Source: Thiohalomonas sp963783235 (GTDB lineage Bacteria > Pseudomonadota > Gammaproteobacteria > Thiohalomonadales > Thiohalomonadaceae). From it: a stretch of 64,000 nt of DNA. Shown piece after piece: positions 33,564-43,803 of the stretch. Both the position numbers and the translations under genes were made by a program. The stretch lies in NCBI GenBank assembly GCA_963783235.1, contig CAWAMN010000001.1:868001-932000 (forward strand). The letters are read 5' to 3'. Each line of letters begins with the position of its first letter. Position 1 is the stretch's first letter. The notes beneath the pieces are model-generated. The model worked only from the letters and a program-made list of their open reading frames with translations. It ran no database searches and was not told the origin of the DNA.

Positions 33564-36500
33564 CTATCTTATGCGTAATGGTCCGTCGGCGTAATCGATA
33601 TACCGGCTCCTTCCGTCGTCGATGATTGCGTAGATGTAGTAGTCACCAGCGGACAGTCCTTTGAGTGACCACTTGTAATGGTCGCCTTCTCCGCCTTGGT
33701 CTTCCCTCAGACCGGAAGCGATCAATCTCCCATCGGCACCTTCACAGTCATCGTCGAGCAAAAGACTGATAGACGCGTCACTGTCTGCATCCATGTCCTT
33801 CCAGCGAATAGTTGCCGTTTGCTGTTTTTTCCCATTTTTTACAGTAGGGCTAAGCAGCTCTATAAACGGCTTCCCTCCCCCATCACCGACAAGTACTGCA
33901 TTCGGAGAATAATGAACCACGCGGCTATTGCCATCATCGATTACGATGTAGACGTAGTACACCCCAGGTGACAAGGCTTCGGTGTTCCATGAATATCGAT
34001 CGCCCTGACCATCGGGATCCTCAGATATCCCTTCCGCAATCAAACGGCCATCGAAACCAAGGGAATCGTTATCGTAATAAAGTGCGATAGACGCATTGCT
34101 GTCGCTGTCGCGATCGGTCCAGTGTATATCCACATCACCATGAGGATGTACGCGGCCTTTCGATTTGATGATCTTGAGTTTTTTCAGTTTTGCTGTTGGC
34201 GGATCGTTAATACCATCATCATCTGCATAGAAAATGCTCGGTTCGGACCATTCGCTTGCCAAGCCATGCTCGTCGATGGCACGCGCCTGCCAGTAGAACC
34301 ATCCCGCCTCTTCGAAAGAGGGAGCAACTTGCCACCAAGGCTCCCCAGAAGCTCCTTGGCTCAGTACCTCATTGATGAACCAGCGCTTGTTTGACTTTAA
34401 AACTTGGAACTCATAGGTAACTGCATCCCGATCGACATCACTCGCGGGATATACCTCAAGGGTAGGATCCAGAGAACCCACCCAAGCTCCATACCCTGGG
34501 TTTCGCACTACCGGCACGCTCGGCGGATCGTTTACGGTGTTGACAAAGAAGCTGCTGGATGACCACTCACTCTCGGCACGCCCATCCGAAGCTTTGACAC
34601 GCCAATAGTACAGCGTGTTGTCCTCCAAGTTATCGACCGTCCATTCAGTGAAATTATGCCCTTCGGTAACGAAGGCCAATGCTCTCTTATCGGCACTATC
34701 GAAAGTGTTTACCGAATCGACCTCGAAGCGGTAGGTAACCGGCTCGTTTTCGGGTTCTATAGCATTCTCGGCACGAAGAGTCACTGTTGGGCTGGTCAGC
34801 TCCTGGTTATCGAGCGGTGCCTCGATACGCGGAGCACTTGGCGCATCATTGACAGTATTCACAAATAATTGTCCAACGCCGGATGCAGTCTTGGCGCCGT
34901 GTTCGTCGGTCACTATCGATTGCCAGTAGTACCAAGTGTTTTCCATTAATGAGATATCGACAATCCAGGAAGTGGTTCCGTCATTGCCCGGTTCGATTCC
35001 CTCGGAGGCGGTGACTATCTGCGTCATCGAGCCATCCAAATAGACCTCGAAGGCATATGAGAGAGCATCCTGGTCGATGTCCACGCTATTGGTGACTGAT
35101 AATTGAGGTTTGAAGGTATCCACCCATACGCCATCGGAGGGACTGCTAATCTCGAAGTCCGACGGCGCATCATTCGCTGTATTCACAAAGAAACTGCTGC
35201 CAACCCATTCACTGACCAAAGTCCAACCGACAGCGCGAGCACGCCACCAGTACCAAGTATTGTCGGCGAGTGCGGATTCCCCCTTCCAGCTTGTAACTTG
35301 GTCGCCTTCCGGAATCCAATTGCCATGTGCGACCCGGTGCGTCATCGTCGCATCGGCATACACTTCGAACTCGTAGCTCACCTCAAAGCTTGGGTGGTGC
35401 TCCCCATTTGCGACGGCAATTTGCGGATAGAGCGTAGCGACTTCGACTCCATCCGGAGAATCGATCATCGGCTGGCCAGGGCCCTGTGGGACAGTTGGGT
35501 CGGTATCAAATCCGAACTCTTGGAGATCAGTGGCCCCATCCCCATCACTGTCGAGTGTTCCATCATGATCGAGACTTCCGAAATAACCGATCTCCCACAG
35601 ATCGTCCATTCCGTCATCGTCGTCATCCGGATCGGTGCTGTAGATGGTGATGTCCAGCGTATCGGAATCAGTACCGCCTTCATCATCGGCGGCCAGAAGT
35701 CGGAATGTCAGCTTCGTATCCTGGTACACCGCTGGCGCAGTGAAAGCCGCTGTCTCGGTGATGTTTCCAGTCAAGACAACACTCGGGCCTCCCTCTTGCG
35801 TCCACTCAAATTGCTCGATAATTCCATCCTCATCTGGATCGGTTACAGCGCCCTTCAGCACCACCGGTTCATTCTCGGGTAAATGCCGATCTACGCCGGC
35901 ATCGACTTCCGGCGGATGGTTGATCGGATTGACCGTTACCTCGATTTCGTCGCCGGCGACTCCTCCTTCGTCGTCCGTCACTGTAATCCGGAACAGTAGT
36001 ACTGCGGCCTCTTTCAGCCGCGGAGCATCAAACTGAGCTGTTCCAGGATCTTCTTCATTCAGAGAGACGGCCAGTTCAGGCGGAATGCTGGTCTGCCCTG
36101 ACGACGGCAACTGCTCCCATTGGTAACTCGTTAAAATACCGTCGGCATCCGGGTCGTTTGCGGATGCGCGAAGTGTGACCTGCGTCAGTTCATCGAGACT
36201 CTGATCCGGACCGGCATTAACCTCGGGCGGGTGGTTGACCGGATTGACCATTACCTGAACGTCATCCCCACTGAACCCGCCCTCATCGTCCGTGACGCTA
36301 AGGCGGAACCGCAGCAATGCCGACTCCTTGAGCGTCGGCGCAATGAACCCGGCATTTGGGGTGCTCGCACCGGTTAGCTGAACAGGCGTTCCGCTCACCT
36401 GCGTCCAGACGTAACGCTCCAGTGTCCCGTCGGCATCGGGATCGGTAGCGGTCCCGGCCAGAGCCACGCCACTCTGTTCGTCCACAACCTGATCGGGGCC

Positions 36501-39500
36501 CGCATTAACCTCGGGCGGGTGGTTGACCGGATTGACCGTCACCTGAACGTCATCCGCACTGACTCCACCCTCATCGTCCGTGACGCTGAGGCGGAAGAGC
36601 AGTGACGTCTGCTCTTTTAGAGTCGGCGCAGTGAACCCGGCATTCGGAGTGTCGGCAGCGGTTATCTGAACAGGCGTTCCGCTCACCTGCGCCCAGACGT
36701 AACGCTCCAGTGTCCCGTCCGCATCGGGATCGGCGGCGGTCCCGGCCAGCACCACGGCACTCTGCTCGTCCACAATTTGATCGAGCCCGGCATTGACCTC
36801 CGGCGGATGGTTGACCGGATTGACCGTAATTTGCACTTGGTCTTCGCTTTCTCCGCCTTCGTTGTCGGTGACGGTGAGTGCAAATAACAACACTGTATCG
36901 GTTTTCACCGTCGGCGCCGTAAAGTGAGATGTGGCGGCTCCCGCTTCAGTTAAGACAACTGAAGGACCGCTTATTTGTCTCCAGGCGTAATCAACGACTT
37001 CGCCGTCTGCATCAGTACCCGATCCGGACAGGATCAGTTCGGACTGTTCATCGATAATCGCGTCAGTACCGGCGTCCGAAACAGGAAGAGCGTTAACGGG
37101 TTTCACGATCACGTCCACCAACTGTTTGCTGACCGCACCCAAATCGTCAGTTACCGAAATAACAAACGTTAGCGTTTCTTCAGAAACCCTGGAGGGAGAA
37201 GTGAACGTCGCGTTTGCAGTATTTGCACCGGTCAGTGCAACGGGGGTACCGCTATTCTGCTTCCAAGCATATCCTGCTACGGCTCCATCCTGGTCGAACG
37301 ACGCGGCTGCATTCAGCGTTACTGTGGTTTGTTCATTTACTGCGAGGCTATTCTCTATATCGATAATAGGCTCGATATTTGGCATGCCCTCGTTGCCGGA
37401 CGCGAACCTGTTGAATGCTCCGCTCTTTACGTCGCCGTCGACCTGCAACCAACCCACCAAAACGTCACCTGAGTCGTTGGCGGCGAGAGCCACTTCAGAC
37501 GCATCACCCGGATTGACATCTTCGATAATGACTGGGTCTACCCAAGCTCCATCCTCGGTGTTGAATTGCCGCGTCCATACATTCGTCTGGATACCATCTC
37601 CCTGCTGCCAAGCCACTGTGACATTACCTAGACCATCAAATGCCGGCACTGGTGCTCCAGCCTCACCGGGCAGATCGGGTCTACTTGCAATGCTGAGCCG
37701 TGTCGGCGCCGCCCAGCCTGCATCTTGGCCATAGCGAACGGCATAGATGGCCGCAGCTGCCCCATCAGACTGTTCCCACGCGACCACACCGTTGCCGCTG
37801 TCGTCAATCGCAACTACCGGCCGATACGCACCGTTACTGTTGTTTTCGAGTAGTTCGGCGTTCTGCCATCCATTGTCCGGATCAAATGAAGATGCCCAAA
37901 TACTGTTGGGACTCGCTGCTTCGCCCCAAACCAACAGCGCAGAACCCGAATCGCTGACTGCGAGTTTGGTTGTGACGACCGGCTCTTGTGAATCGCCCAT
38001 CAGGCCGGCGCGCAATACCTGAATGGCTTGCCACGCACCATCCTCATAACGACTGTAAACGAGGTCGTAGGTACTGCCGTCAGGTGTCCTAGACCAAACA
38101 GCCAGGCCATTGCCGGCAAGGTCTATTCCGAACTGCAGCCCGGCGATGTTTGCAGTCGACCCGGATTCAATAGCTAGCGGCGCACTCCAAGTTCCGTTAT
38201 CGAAACTACTGCTCCAGACACTGGAGGCGTTACCCGAAACCTCGCCCTGGGACCAAACCGCCATTGCCCGTCCATCGCTGCTGCGTTGTATAGCAGCATC
38301 GCCAATGAACACGGCATCAGATACCTTGCCGGGCGTCCCCCAACCGGTCTCCATGGCAAAGCCCGCCGCCCAAAGCGAATCCTGAATACCATCAGACTCC
38401 TTCCAAAGCGCGATCCCCTTTCCATCGGCGCCGATAACAAGTTGCGGCGCCCCGGCCTCAGCCGTATCACTGACATCCACACGGGCAGGAGTTCCCCAAC
38501 CGGTTTCTACTGCGAATTGGCTGGCCCAAAGATGGGTTCCACTGGCAGACGATTGTGTCCACACGGCAAGGCCATTGCCGCTATCCGCGACCGCCACCCG
38601 CAGATTCTCAACAGTTCCGTTGGTTCCTTCCAACCAACCCGGAATTCCCCAATCCCTCTGTCCAGGAGTGACACTGACTTCACCCGACTCGACCGATTCT
38701 CCACCGGGACCAACAGAAGTCACCACATAGTAGTAAGTCGTGCCATTGAGCAGTTCCAAATGTTCAAGTGGACTTTTCACATCATCTAGCAAAGCTCCCT
38801 CATCCACATCAACGCCCGGGGCCTTCGACCAGTAGGCATGATAAGAGGTAGCTCCTTCGACATCACTCCAAACCAGGGTGCTTTTGGCATTTCCCGACAG
38901 GGCGACGAGATCCGTAGGCGGTGGAGGCGGCGGCAGATTGGGATCGTATTCCAGCAGGTACTCTTCCATGTCGGAAAGCCCGTCTCCATCAGCATCGCCC
39001 GAACCATCATTGTCGAGCGTACCGAAGTGCTGCCGTTCCCATTCGTCCTCGATACCATCACCGTCTGTATCCCACCAGGGATTGACCTTAATTGTAGAGG
39101 TCCGAGTGCCGCTCAAACCGCCATCGCTTGCCTTGTAAGTGATCGCATAGAGTCCGGCCTGCCCCTCTGCCGGCGTCCAGTTGAAATAGCCGGTTCCGTC
39201 GCCGCTATCGGTGAATATCGCACCTTCCGGAAGTGGCGAAGCACTTAGACTAATCGTATCCCCATTGACGTCAGAAGCTTCGACGACAAACCCGATAGGC
39301 TCACCTTCCGCTGCTATGCGCTCCGGGACAAATTGGATCTCGGGTGCAGTTTCCCCTAGCTCGGGATCCCCCATCCGAACGGCATATGCACCAGTTGTGT
39401 TGACATCAAAAATATTGATCCAATGGTTCCAGCTTGGAGGGTTCGTGTTCCGATTTCGGGTCTTAGACGTCCAAGCGTTATCCAGGGGAATACGCTTCCC

Positions 39501-40772
39501 GTCTGTTCGAACGACTTCCTTAATCGCCTTCACCCCGTGATAAGGATCGGGCAATCTGGCGTAGATAAATCCTTGAGTCACAGGCACGTTCAGGGTGTGG
39601 TATGCCTCGCTGCCGCTCTGGCTATCCAATACAAATTGTGCCGACCCGGACAAGTCGCTCACTGGAGAATCGACCGACTCGGATTCGTAAACCTGCAATG
39701 CACTGCCGTCACTGCCTTCGGGATAAGCGAGGAAATCGCGCACGCTGTCCCGCCCGGGCAGGTCGACTTGTACATTGCGTAAAAGAAAATGGGTATTGAG
39801 GTCGTTTGGATCAATAAGAGAGGTGATGGCGCCGCCAAGTTCGTCGGTATGGGAGATTTTGGCGGTAAAATCGGCAAACTCGCCAGACAATGAGGATTCC
39901 ATTGTCCAACGACCGATTTTCGCGGTCTCCGGTTCGATATCCCCAAAATCTATCAGAAGAGTCGGTGCCACCGGCTGATCATTGACGCTACTTCCTGTAA
40001 TTCGGAAGTCGATCAACAATCCCTGTTCATTTTCTACGATTTCCGGCTGGGCAGAATCGATTTTAACGCTTTCCGCTAAACCGGTGCCTTTATTCCGTAC
40101 TCGTACACCAAGCGAATAAGGCTCCGACGGCTCCACTTCTTCAGTAAAAGGGTCGTCCGCTACAACATCACGGGTGAGGAAATAGTCCAGCGCAAGCTGA
40201 GGAAGAGGCTTTACGGTTATGAAGTCGGGAGTGACTTCGACGGTCTCAGGTTCTCCACCCAGGGTATAGCTCAGCGTTGCACCGACAAAATAGAGCTTAC
40301 CCGTCGGCGCGCCTTCGGCCGCGCCAGGGACTGGCACAATCAGCCAGTGAATTTCACCGGTGGAAGAAGGTGCAACCTTCCCATTGCCTGACACATCGTC
40401 AATCCCATCCATGGAGTCGATGCGTATAAAGAACTTGACGTTGGGATCGGTGCTGTTGGGATCGGACGTTGCAAGGACGCTATGGCCGTTCTCATCGCCA
40501 AACTGCACGGATACTTTGACGTCCTCGATGGCAAGGGTGTCCAGTCCGTTGTTGATGCGCATCATGGCATCAAAGCCCTGGCGTTCCAGCGTCAATTCTT
40601 GCTGGATTTCAATCTTGACCTGCGCGCAGACCGACTCAGCAGCGTGAGTTGGCCCGAACATCGTAGCGGCAAACGAAAGGAGCAACCCGACCCCTTTCAA
40701 AAGTTGCCGCAGTCCCCCACTCGCACGATATCTTCCCGTGTCCATTTTCTTATTGTCCGTCCTGGCGTCCAT
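33564..40772 (-). CDS. Giant secreted multidomain protein (propeller-like, PKD/REJ and FN3-like repeats)
   Basis: A 2402-residue exported protein; a signal peptide ends near THAAES (about residue 46), with a second possible start at Met10. In order: an N-terminal beta domain (47-200) also present in two truncated copies upstream; an Ig/cadherin-like domain (470-560); thrombospondin type-3-like Ca-binding loops (DTDGDGIEDEWERQHFG, about 566-610); an FN3 domain; about eight propeller-like repeats with AVWSQ/AVWEQSDG motifs (about 711-1124); six PKD/REJ-like repeats of about 95 residues with NHPPEVNAGPDQ and VTDDEGG (about 1129-1714); a second DxDxDG block (1718-1760); four FN3-like repeats ending in FFVNTVNDAPS (1768-2186); and two C-terminal repeats ending ADSDASISLLLDDD. 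No sorting signal or membrane anchor is seen. Likely a calcium-stabilised cell-surface or adhesion protein; partner unknown. Base composition is visibly more AT-rich than the core. Confidence 0.85.
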   Translation of the reverse strand: MDARTDNKKMDTGRYRASGGLRQLLKGVGLLLSFAATMFGPTHAAESVCAQVKIEIQQELTLERQGFDAMMRINNGLDTLAIEDVKVSVQFGDENGHSVLATSDPNSTDPNVKFFIRIDSMDGIDDVSGNGKVAPSSTGEIHWLIVPVPGAAEGAPTGKLYFVGATLSYTLGGEPETVEVTPDFITVKPLPQLALDYFLTRDVVADDPFTEEVEPSEPYSLGVRVRNKGTGLAESVKIDSAQPEIVENEQGLLIDFRITGSSVNDQPVAPTLLIDFGDIEPETAKIGRWTMESSLSGEFADFTAKISHTDELGGAITSLIDPNDLNTHFLLRNVQVDLPGRDSVRDFLAYPEGSDGSALQVYESESVDSPVSDLSGSAQFVLDSQSGSEAYHTLNVPVTQGFIYARLPDPYHGVKAIKEVVRTDGKRIPLDNAWTSKTRNRNTNPPSWNHWINIFDVNTTGAYAVRMGDPELGETAPEIQFVPERIAAEGEPIGFVVEASDVNGDTISLSASPLPEGAIFTDSGDGTGYFNWTPAEGQAGLYAITYKASDGGLSGTRTSTIKVNPWWDTDGDGIEDEWERQHFGTLDNDGSGDADGDGLSDMEEYLLEYDPNLPPPPPPTDLVALSGNAKSTLVWSDVEGATSYHAYWSKAPGVDVDEGALLDDVKSPLEHLELLNGTTYYYVVTSVGPGGESVESGEVSVTPGQRDWGIPGWLEGTNGTVENLRVAVADSGNGLAVWTQSSASGTHLWASQFAVETGWGTPARVDVSDTAEAGAPQLVIGADGKGIALWKESDGIQDSLWAAGFAMETGWGTPGKVSDAVFIGDAAIQRSSDGRAMAVWSQGEVSGNASSVWSSSFDNGTWSAPLAIESGSTANIAGLQFGIDLAGNGLAVWSRTPDGSTYDLVYSRYEDGAWQAIQVLRAGLMGDSQEPVVTTKLAVSDSGSALLVWGEAASPNSIWASSFDPDNGWQNAELLENNSNGAYRPVVAIDDSGNGVVAWEQSDGAAAAIYAVRYGQDAGWAAPTRLSIASRPDLPGEAGAPVPAFDGLGNVTVAWQQGDGIQTNVWTRQFNTEDGAWVDPVIIEDVNPGDASEVALAANDSGDVLVGWLQVDGDVKSGAFNRFASGNEGMPNIEPIIDIENSLAVNEQTTVTLNAAASFDQDGAVAGYAWKQNSGTPVALTGANTANATFTSPSRVSEETLTFVISVTDDLGAVSKQLVDVIVKPVNALPVSDAGTDAIIDEQSELILSGSGTDADGEVVDYAWRQISGPSVVLTEAGAATSHFTAPTVKTDTVLLFALTVTDNEGGESEDQVQITVNPVNHPPEVNAGLDQIVDEQSAVVLAGTAADPDADGTLERYVWAQVSGTPVQITAADTPNAGFTAPTLKEQTSLLFRLSVTDDEGGVSADDVQVTVNPVNHPPEVNAGPDQVVDEQSGVALAGTATDPDADGTLERYVWTQVSGTPVQLTGASTPNAGFIAPTLKESALLRFRLSVTDDEGGFSGDDVQVMVNPVNHPPEVNAGPDQSLDELTQVTLRASANDPDADGILTSYQWEQLPSSGQTSIPPELAVSLNEEDPGTAQFDAPRLKEAAVLLFRITVTDDEGGVAGDEIEVTVNPINHPPEVDAGVDRHLPENEPVVLKGAVTDPDEDGIIEQFEWTQEGGPSVVLTGNITETAAFTAPAVYQDTKLTFRLLAADDEGGTDSDTLDITIYSTDPDDDDDGMDDLWEIGYFGSLDHDGTLDSDGDGATDLQEFGFDTDPTVPQGPGQPMIDSPDGVEVATLYPQIAVANGEHHPSFEVSYEFEVYADATMTHRVAHGNWIPEGDQVTSWKGESALADNTWYWWRARAVGWTLVSEWVGSSFFVNTANDAPSDFEISSPSDGVWVDTFKPQLSVTNSVDIDQDALSYAFEVYLDGSMTQIVTASEGIEPGNDGTTSWIVDISLMENTWYYWQSIVTDEHGAKTASGVGQLFVNTVNDAPSAPRIEAPLDNQELTSPTVTLRAENAIEPENEPVTYRFEVDSVNTFDSADKRALAFVTEGHNFTEWTVDNLEDNTLYYWRVKASDGRAESEWSSSSFFVNTVNDPPSVPVVRNPGYGAWVGSLDPTLEVYPASDVDRDAVTYEFQVLKSNKRWFINEVLSQGASGEPWWQVAPSFEEAGWFYWQARAIDEHGLASEWSEPSIFYADDDGINDPPTAKLKKLKIIKSKGRVHPHGDVDIHWTDRDSDSNASIALYYDNDSLGFDGRLIAEGISEDPDGQGDRYSWNTEALSPGVYYVYIVIDDGNSRVVHYSPNAVLVGDGGGKPFIELLSPTVKNGKKQQTATIRWKDMDADSDASISLLLDDDCEGADGRLIASGLREDQGGEGDHYKWSLKGLSAGDYYIYAIIDDGRSRYIDYADGPLRIR

Positions 40773-41243
40773 TTCCCGTGGGGTCTAAAACACCACGATC
40801 GTTTTTTTTGCCTGAAAAACGACTGAAATATCGCTGGAATTAAATTCCCAGCCCTTATGGGACCAGAAACTCCATAGAAATTAAAGGGGGCGACGTCGTC
40901 TATTTTCGGAAAATAAACGCTAAATCCAATCAGCGCCTCAGGAATTGTGGCATTTATCAATAACTTTTAAGACGGTTTCTCAGGGGGATTCAGGCGGTTA
41001 TCGCTCCTCGCTGTCTACGACGCTCGTTGAACCGAATGTTTGAGGGCTCTTTGCTCTTATTGCGTCTACTCGTGCCGATTGGTAGTCGAGCCGACTACTG
41101 GTGACTATTTTACGACGCCCCATCTATTCCCAGATGCCTTGATCGGGGGCGGCTAATGGGTGACCCCGGTACTCCTTCGAGGGGTGAGTGCTGGTCACCA
41201 CCGATTGACATGCACGATGAAAGACCTGACCCTATTCGCCCTT
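40489..41243. repeat. 755-bp tandem duplication, unit 1
   Basis: This unit holds the first 95 codons, leader and upstream region of the 2402-residue gene and ends with a 100-bp R repeat. It is followed directly by unit 2, which differs at only a few positions (for example GGCATT/GGCCTT, TTCAGG/TTCATG and one extra A near the end). Confidence 0.88.
41141..41240. repeat. 100-bp R repeat, copy 1
   Basis: Begins GATCGGGGGCGGCTAATGG and ends GACCTGACCCTATTCGCC. Its end coincides with the junction to duplication unit 2. On the minus strand it opens with GGCGAATAGGGTCAGGTC, resembling sequences next to REP-associated/IS200-like transposases; that relation is inference. Confidence 0.8.
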
Positions 41244-41527
41244 TTCTCATCGCCAAACTGCACGGATACTTTGACGTCCTCGATGGCAAGGGTGTCCAGT
41301 CCGTTGTTGATGCGCATCATGGCATCAAAGCCCTGGCGTTCCAGCGTCAATTCTTGCTGGATTTCAATCTTGACCTGCGCGCAGACCGACTCAGCAGCGT
41401 GAGTTGGCCCGAACATCGTAGCGGCAAACGAAAGGAGCAACCCGACCCCTTTCAAAAGTTGCCGCAGTCCCCCACTCGCACGATATCTTCCCGTGTCCAT
41501 TTTCTTATTGTCCGTCCTGGCGTCCAT
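41195..41527 (-). pseudogene. Truncated N-terminal copy of the 2402-residue surface protein
   Basis: 110 residues: the first 94 are identical to the start of the intact gene (signal peptide, then CAQVKIEIQQELTLERQ), after which the frame runs into the R repeat (RANRVRSFIVHVNRW) and stops. The upstream leader is also duplicated, so it would be transcribed and secreted as a short peptide if expressed. It is a by-product of the 755-bp tandem duplication. Confidence 0.85.
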
Positions 41528-41836
41528 TTCCCGTGGGGTCTAAAACACCACGATCGTTTTTTTTGCCTGAAAAACGACTGAAATATCGCTGGAATTAAAT
41601 TCCCAGCCCTTATGGGACCAGAAACTCCATAGAAATTAAAGGGGGCGACGTCGTCTATTTTCGGAAAATAAACGCTAAATCCAATCAGCGCCTCAGGAAT
41701 TGTGGCCTTTATCAATAACTTTTAAGACGGTTTCTCAGGGGGATTCATGCGGTTATCGCTCCTCGCTGTCTACGACGCTCGTTGAACCGAATGTTTGTAA
41801 GCGATTAGCGAAACCCGTATTGCGCGGGGTTCCGGC

Positions 41837-43411
41837 CTAATCCAAGCTGTCGGCGTCGAGATTAAAAGGCAGCAGCGCCTCGAAATCCTCGACCGATTCG
41901 GCGCCGGGTAGTTCTTTAAAAACGTGGCGCAGGTAGCGGTAGGGCTCATGGCCGCTGGCCTTGGCGGTGGCGATGAGACTGTATAGCCGTGCCGAGGTGT
42001 GCGCGCCCTTGGGGGTATCGGCAAAGAGCCAGTTGTTGCGACCGATGACAAAGGGGCGGATGGCGCGCTCGGCGGCATTGTTGTCGATGCTGAGGCGGCC
42101 GTCTTCGACGTAACGGGCCAGCTTGGACCATTCACCGGCCAGATAGCCCAAGGCCCTGCCGATGGCACTTTGGGGCGGTACCTCGGGCAGCGACTGCTCC
42201 AGCCACTTTCGCATGTCCTTCAGCACCGGCCGGGCCTTCTCCTGGCGCAGTCGGTAGCGCTCCTCGGGGCTGAGGTCTTTGGCCTGCTTTTCGATACGGT
42301 AGAGCTTGCCAATGAAGTCGAGGCCCTTGCCAGCGCGGCCGGTCGGTTTGCCCTTGGCCTTCTTGCCCTGCGCCTTGAGCGCCTCGTCGAATTTGCGCCG
42401 GGCATGGGCCATGCAGCCAAGCAGGCGCACATCCTGCTGCTCGGCCACGGCGTTATAGCCGTCATAGCCATCGCACTGCACAGTGCCGCTAAAGCCTTCA
42501 AGCAGACGAAGCGGTACGGACTGGCCCCTTGAGGGGTCGTAATCGAAGAGGATGACCGGCTTGTCGGGCGGACCGCCGCGCTGGACCCACATATAGGACT
42601 TGGAGGATGCCTTTTTGCCGTCCTCCTTCAACACCTGCACCGTAGTCTCGTCCATCTGCACGATGTCGTAACCGAGCAGCGTATCGCGCAGCAGGTTAAC
42701 CAGTGGCAGGACCAAATCCCCGAGCTTGAGCATCCAGCCGGCCAGGGTGGCCCGGGGGATCTCGACGCCGGCCCGCCTCAGAATGCTTTCCTGTCGGTAC
42801 AGCGGCAGGGCATCGACGTACTTGGCGGTACACACGTGGGCCAGAAGGCCGGGGCTGGCAAAGCTCTTCGGAATCGGCTGGGGCGGGAGCTTCGCCGTCT
42901 TCACCCCCTGACGGCAGCAGGGGCAGGCGTACTTGGGCCGGATGTGACGCAACACCTGGACTTTGGCCGGGATCACATCCAGCTGCTCGGAGATCTCCTC
43001 GCCAATGCGCTCCAGGGCGCTGCCGTCATGCGGGCAGACCTTCTCGGCTTCGGGCAGGTCATGCAGGACCTCGACCCGCTCGATGTAATCCGGCAGCGGC
43101 TTGCGACCGGGCTTTTGGCGCTGGTGGGCCGGGACAGTGACCGAGGCTTCTTCGGCTTCATCGACTGTGCCCTCGGCCTGCTCCGGGGCCTCGGCCTCAT
43201 TGAAAAGGCCGAGCTGGTGTTTGTCGGCCTTTTCCGAAGAGCGGCCGAAGCGCTTGGCCACCAGGATATTCAGCTTTTCCTGAAGCGCGACAATCTGCGC
43301 GTCTTTTCGCTGCAGCTGCGTCTGCTGCTTGGCAACCAGCGCTTTCAGCGCCTCGATGTCGTCCGGCAAATTGTTCGTAACAGCGACCATGGCCCCATTG
43401 TACCGAGCCAA
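41837..43411 (-). CDS. tnpC: IS66 transposase TnpC
   Basis: A 524-residue DDE transposase, full length. An N-terminal coiled-coil leucine-rich region (about 14-52, with KALVAKQQTQLQRKDAQIVAL) leads to an RFGRSSEK motif, a zinc finger with CPHDG and CPCC (about 126-168), and the catalytic core with DDE candidates in VQMDETTVQVL, VQCDGYDGYNA and SIDNNAAERAIRPFVIGRNN. The C-terminal IS66 domain is present. No frameshift is seen. It lies 32 bp after tnpB. Confidence 0.95.
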   Translation of the reverse strand: MARYNGAMVAVTNNLPDDIEALKALVAKQQTQLQRKDAQIVALQEKLNILVAKRFGRSSEKADKHQLGLFNEAEAPEQAEGTVDEAEEASVTVPAHQRQKPGRKPLPDYIERVEVLHDLPEAEKVCPHDGSALERIGEEISEQLDVIPAKVQVLRHIRPKYACPCCRQGVKTAKLPPQPIPKSFASPGLLAHVCTAKYVDALPLYRQESILRRAGVEIPRATLAGWMLKLGDLVLPLVNLLRDTLLGYDIVQMDETTVQVLKEDGKKASSKSYMWVQRGGPPDKPVILFDYDPSRGQSVPLRLLEGFSGTVQCDGYDGYNAVAEQQDVRLLGCMAHARRKFDEALKAQGKKAKGKPTGRAGKGLDFIGKLYRIEKQAKDLSPEERYRLRQEKARPVLKDMRKWLEQSLPEVPPQSAIGRALGYLAGEWSKLARYVEDGRLSIDNNAAERAIRPFVIGRNNWLFADTPKGAHTSARLYSLIATAKASGHEPYRYLRHVFKELPGAESVEDFEALLPFNLDADSLD

Positions 43412-43443
43412 AGCGATGGTCGTGATCGAACTTTTCGATCGGC

Positions 43444-43803
43444 CTATAAAGCTGACTTGTAGTGCAGCGCCTGATGCGGCCGCACATAGCGCAAATCAAT
43501 CCCGTCGAGCAGCCAGTTGAGCTGCTGGCCGGTGAGCGTAGCCAGTTCGCCGCCGAGAAAGACCGGCCACTTGAAGCGCTCCTTCTCCAGACGCTTCATC
43601 CACAGGCAAAAGCCGGAGCCTTCCCAGTAGAGCATCTTGACCTTGTCGCGGCGCCGGTTGACGAAGACGAACAGCCGCTCGGAGAACGGGTCGAGTTCCA
43701 GCTCGGCTTCGACCAGCACCGCCAAGCCATTGATGCCCTTTCGAAAGTCCACCGGCTTGAGGCAAACATACACCTCAGGCAGGTCGTTACTCGGGCGCAT
43801 CAT
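43444..43803 (-). CDS. tnpB: IS66 accessory protein TnpB
   Basis: A 119-residue protein of the IS66 Orf2 family. Diagnostic motifs: VYVCLKPVDFRKGINGLAVL at the N-terminus, LFVFVNRRRDKVKMLYWEG and GSGFCLWMKRLEKERFKWP. It is required with TnpA for transposition in IS66 elements; biochemical role is not established. The ATG overlaps the tnpA stop by 4 bp. Confidence 0.96.
   Translation of the reverse strand: MMRPSNDLPEVYVCLKPVDFRKGINGLAVLVEAELELDPFSERLFVFVNRRRDKVKMLYWEGSGFCLWMKRLEKERFKWPVFLGGELATLTGQQLNWLLDGIDLRYVRPHQALHYKSAL

Noticed and set aside
40697..40960. An 87-codon frame overlapping the start of the 2402-residue gene (also at 41452-41715)
   Set aside because: It runs out of frame through the leader and signal peptide of the real gene and is repeated only because the DNA is duplicated.
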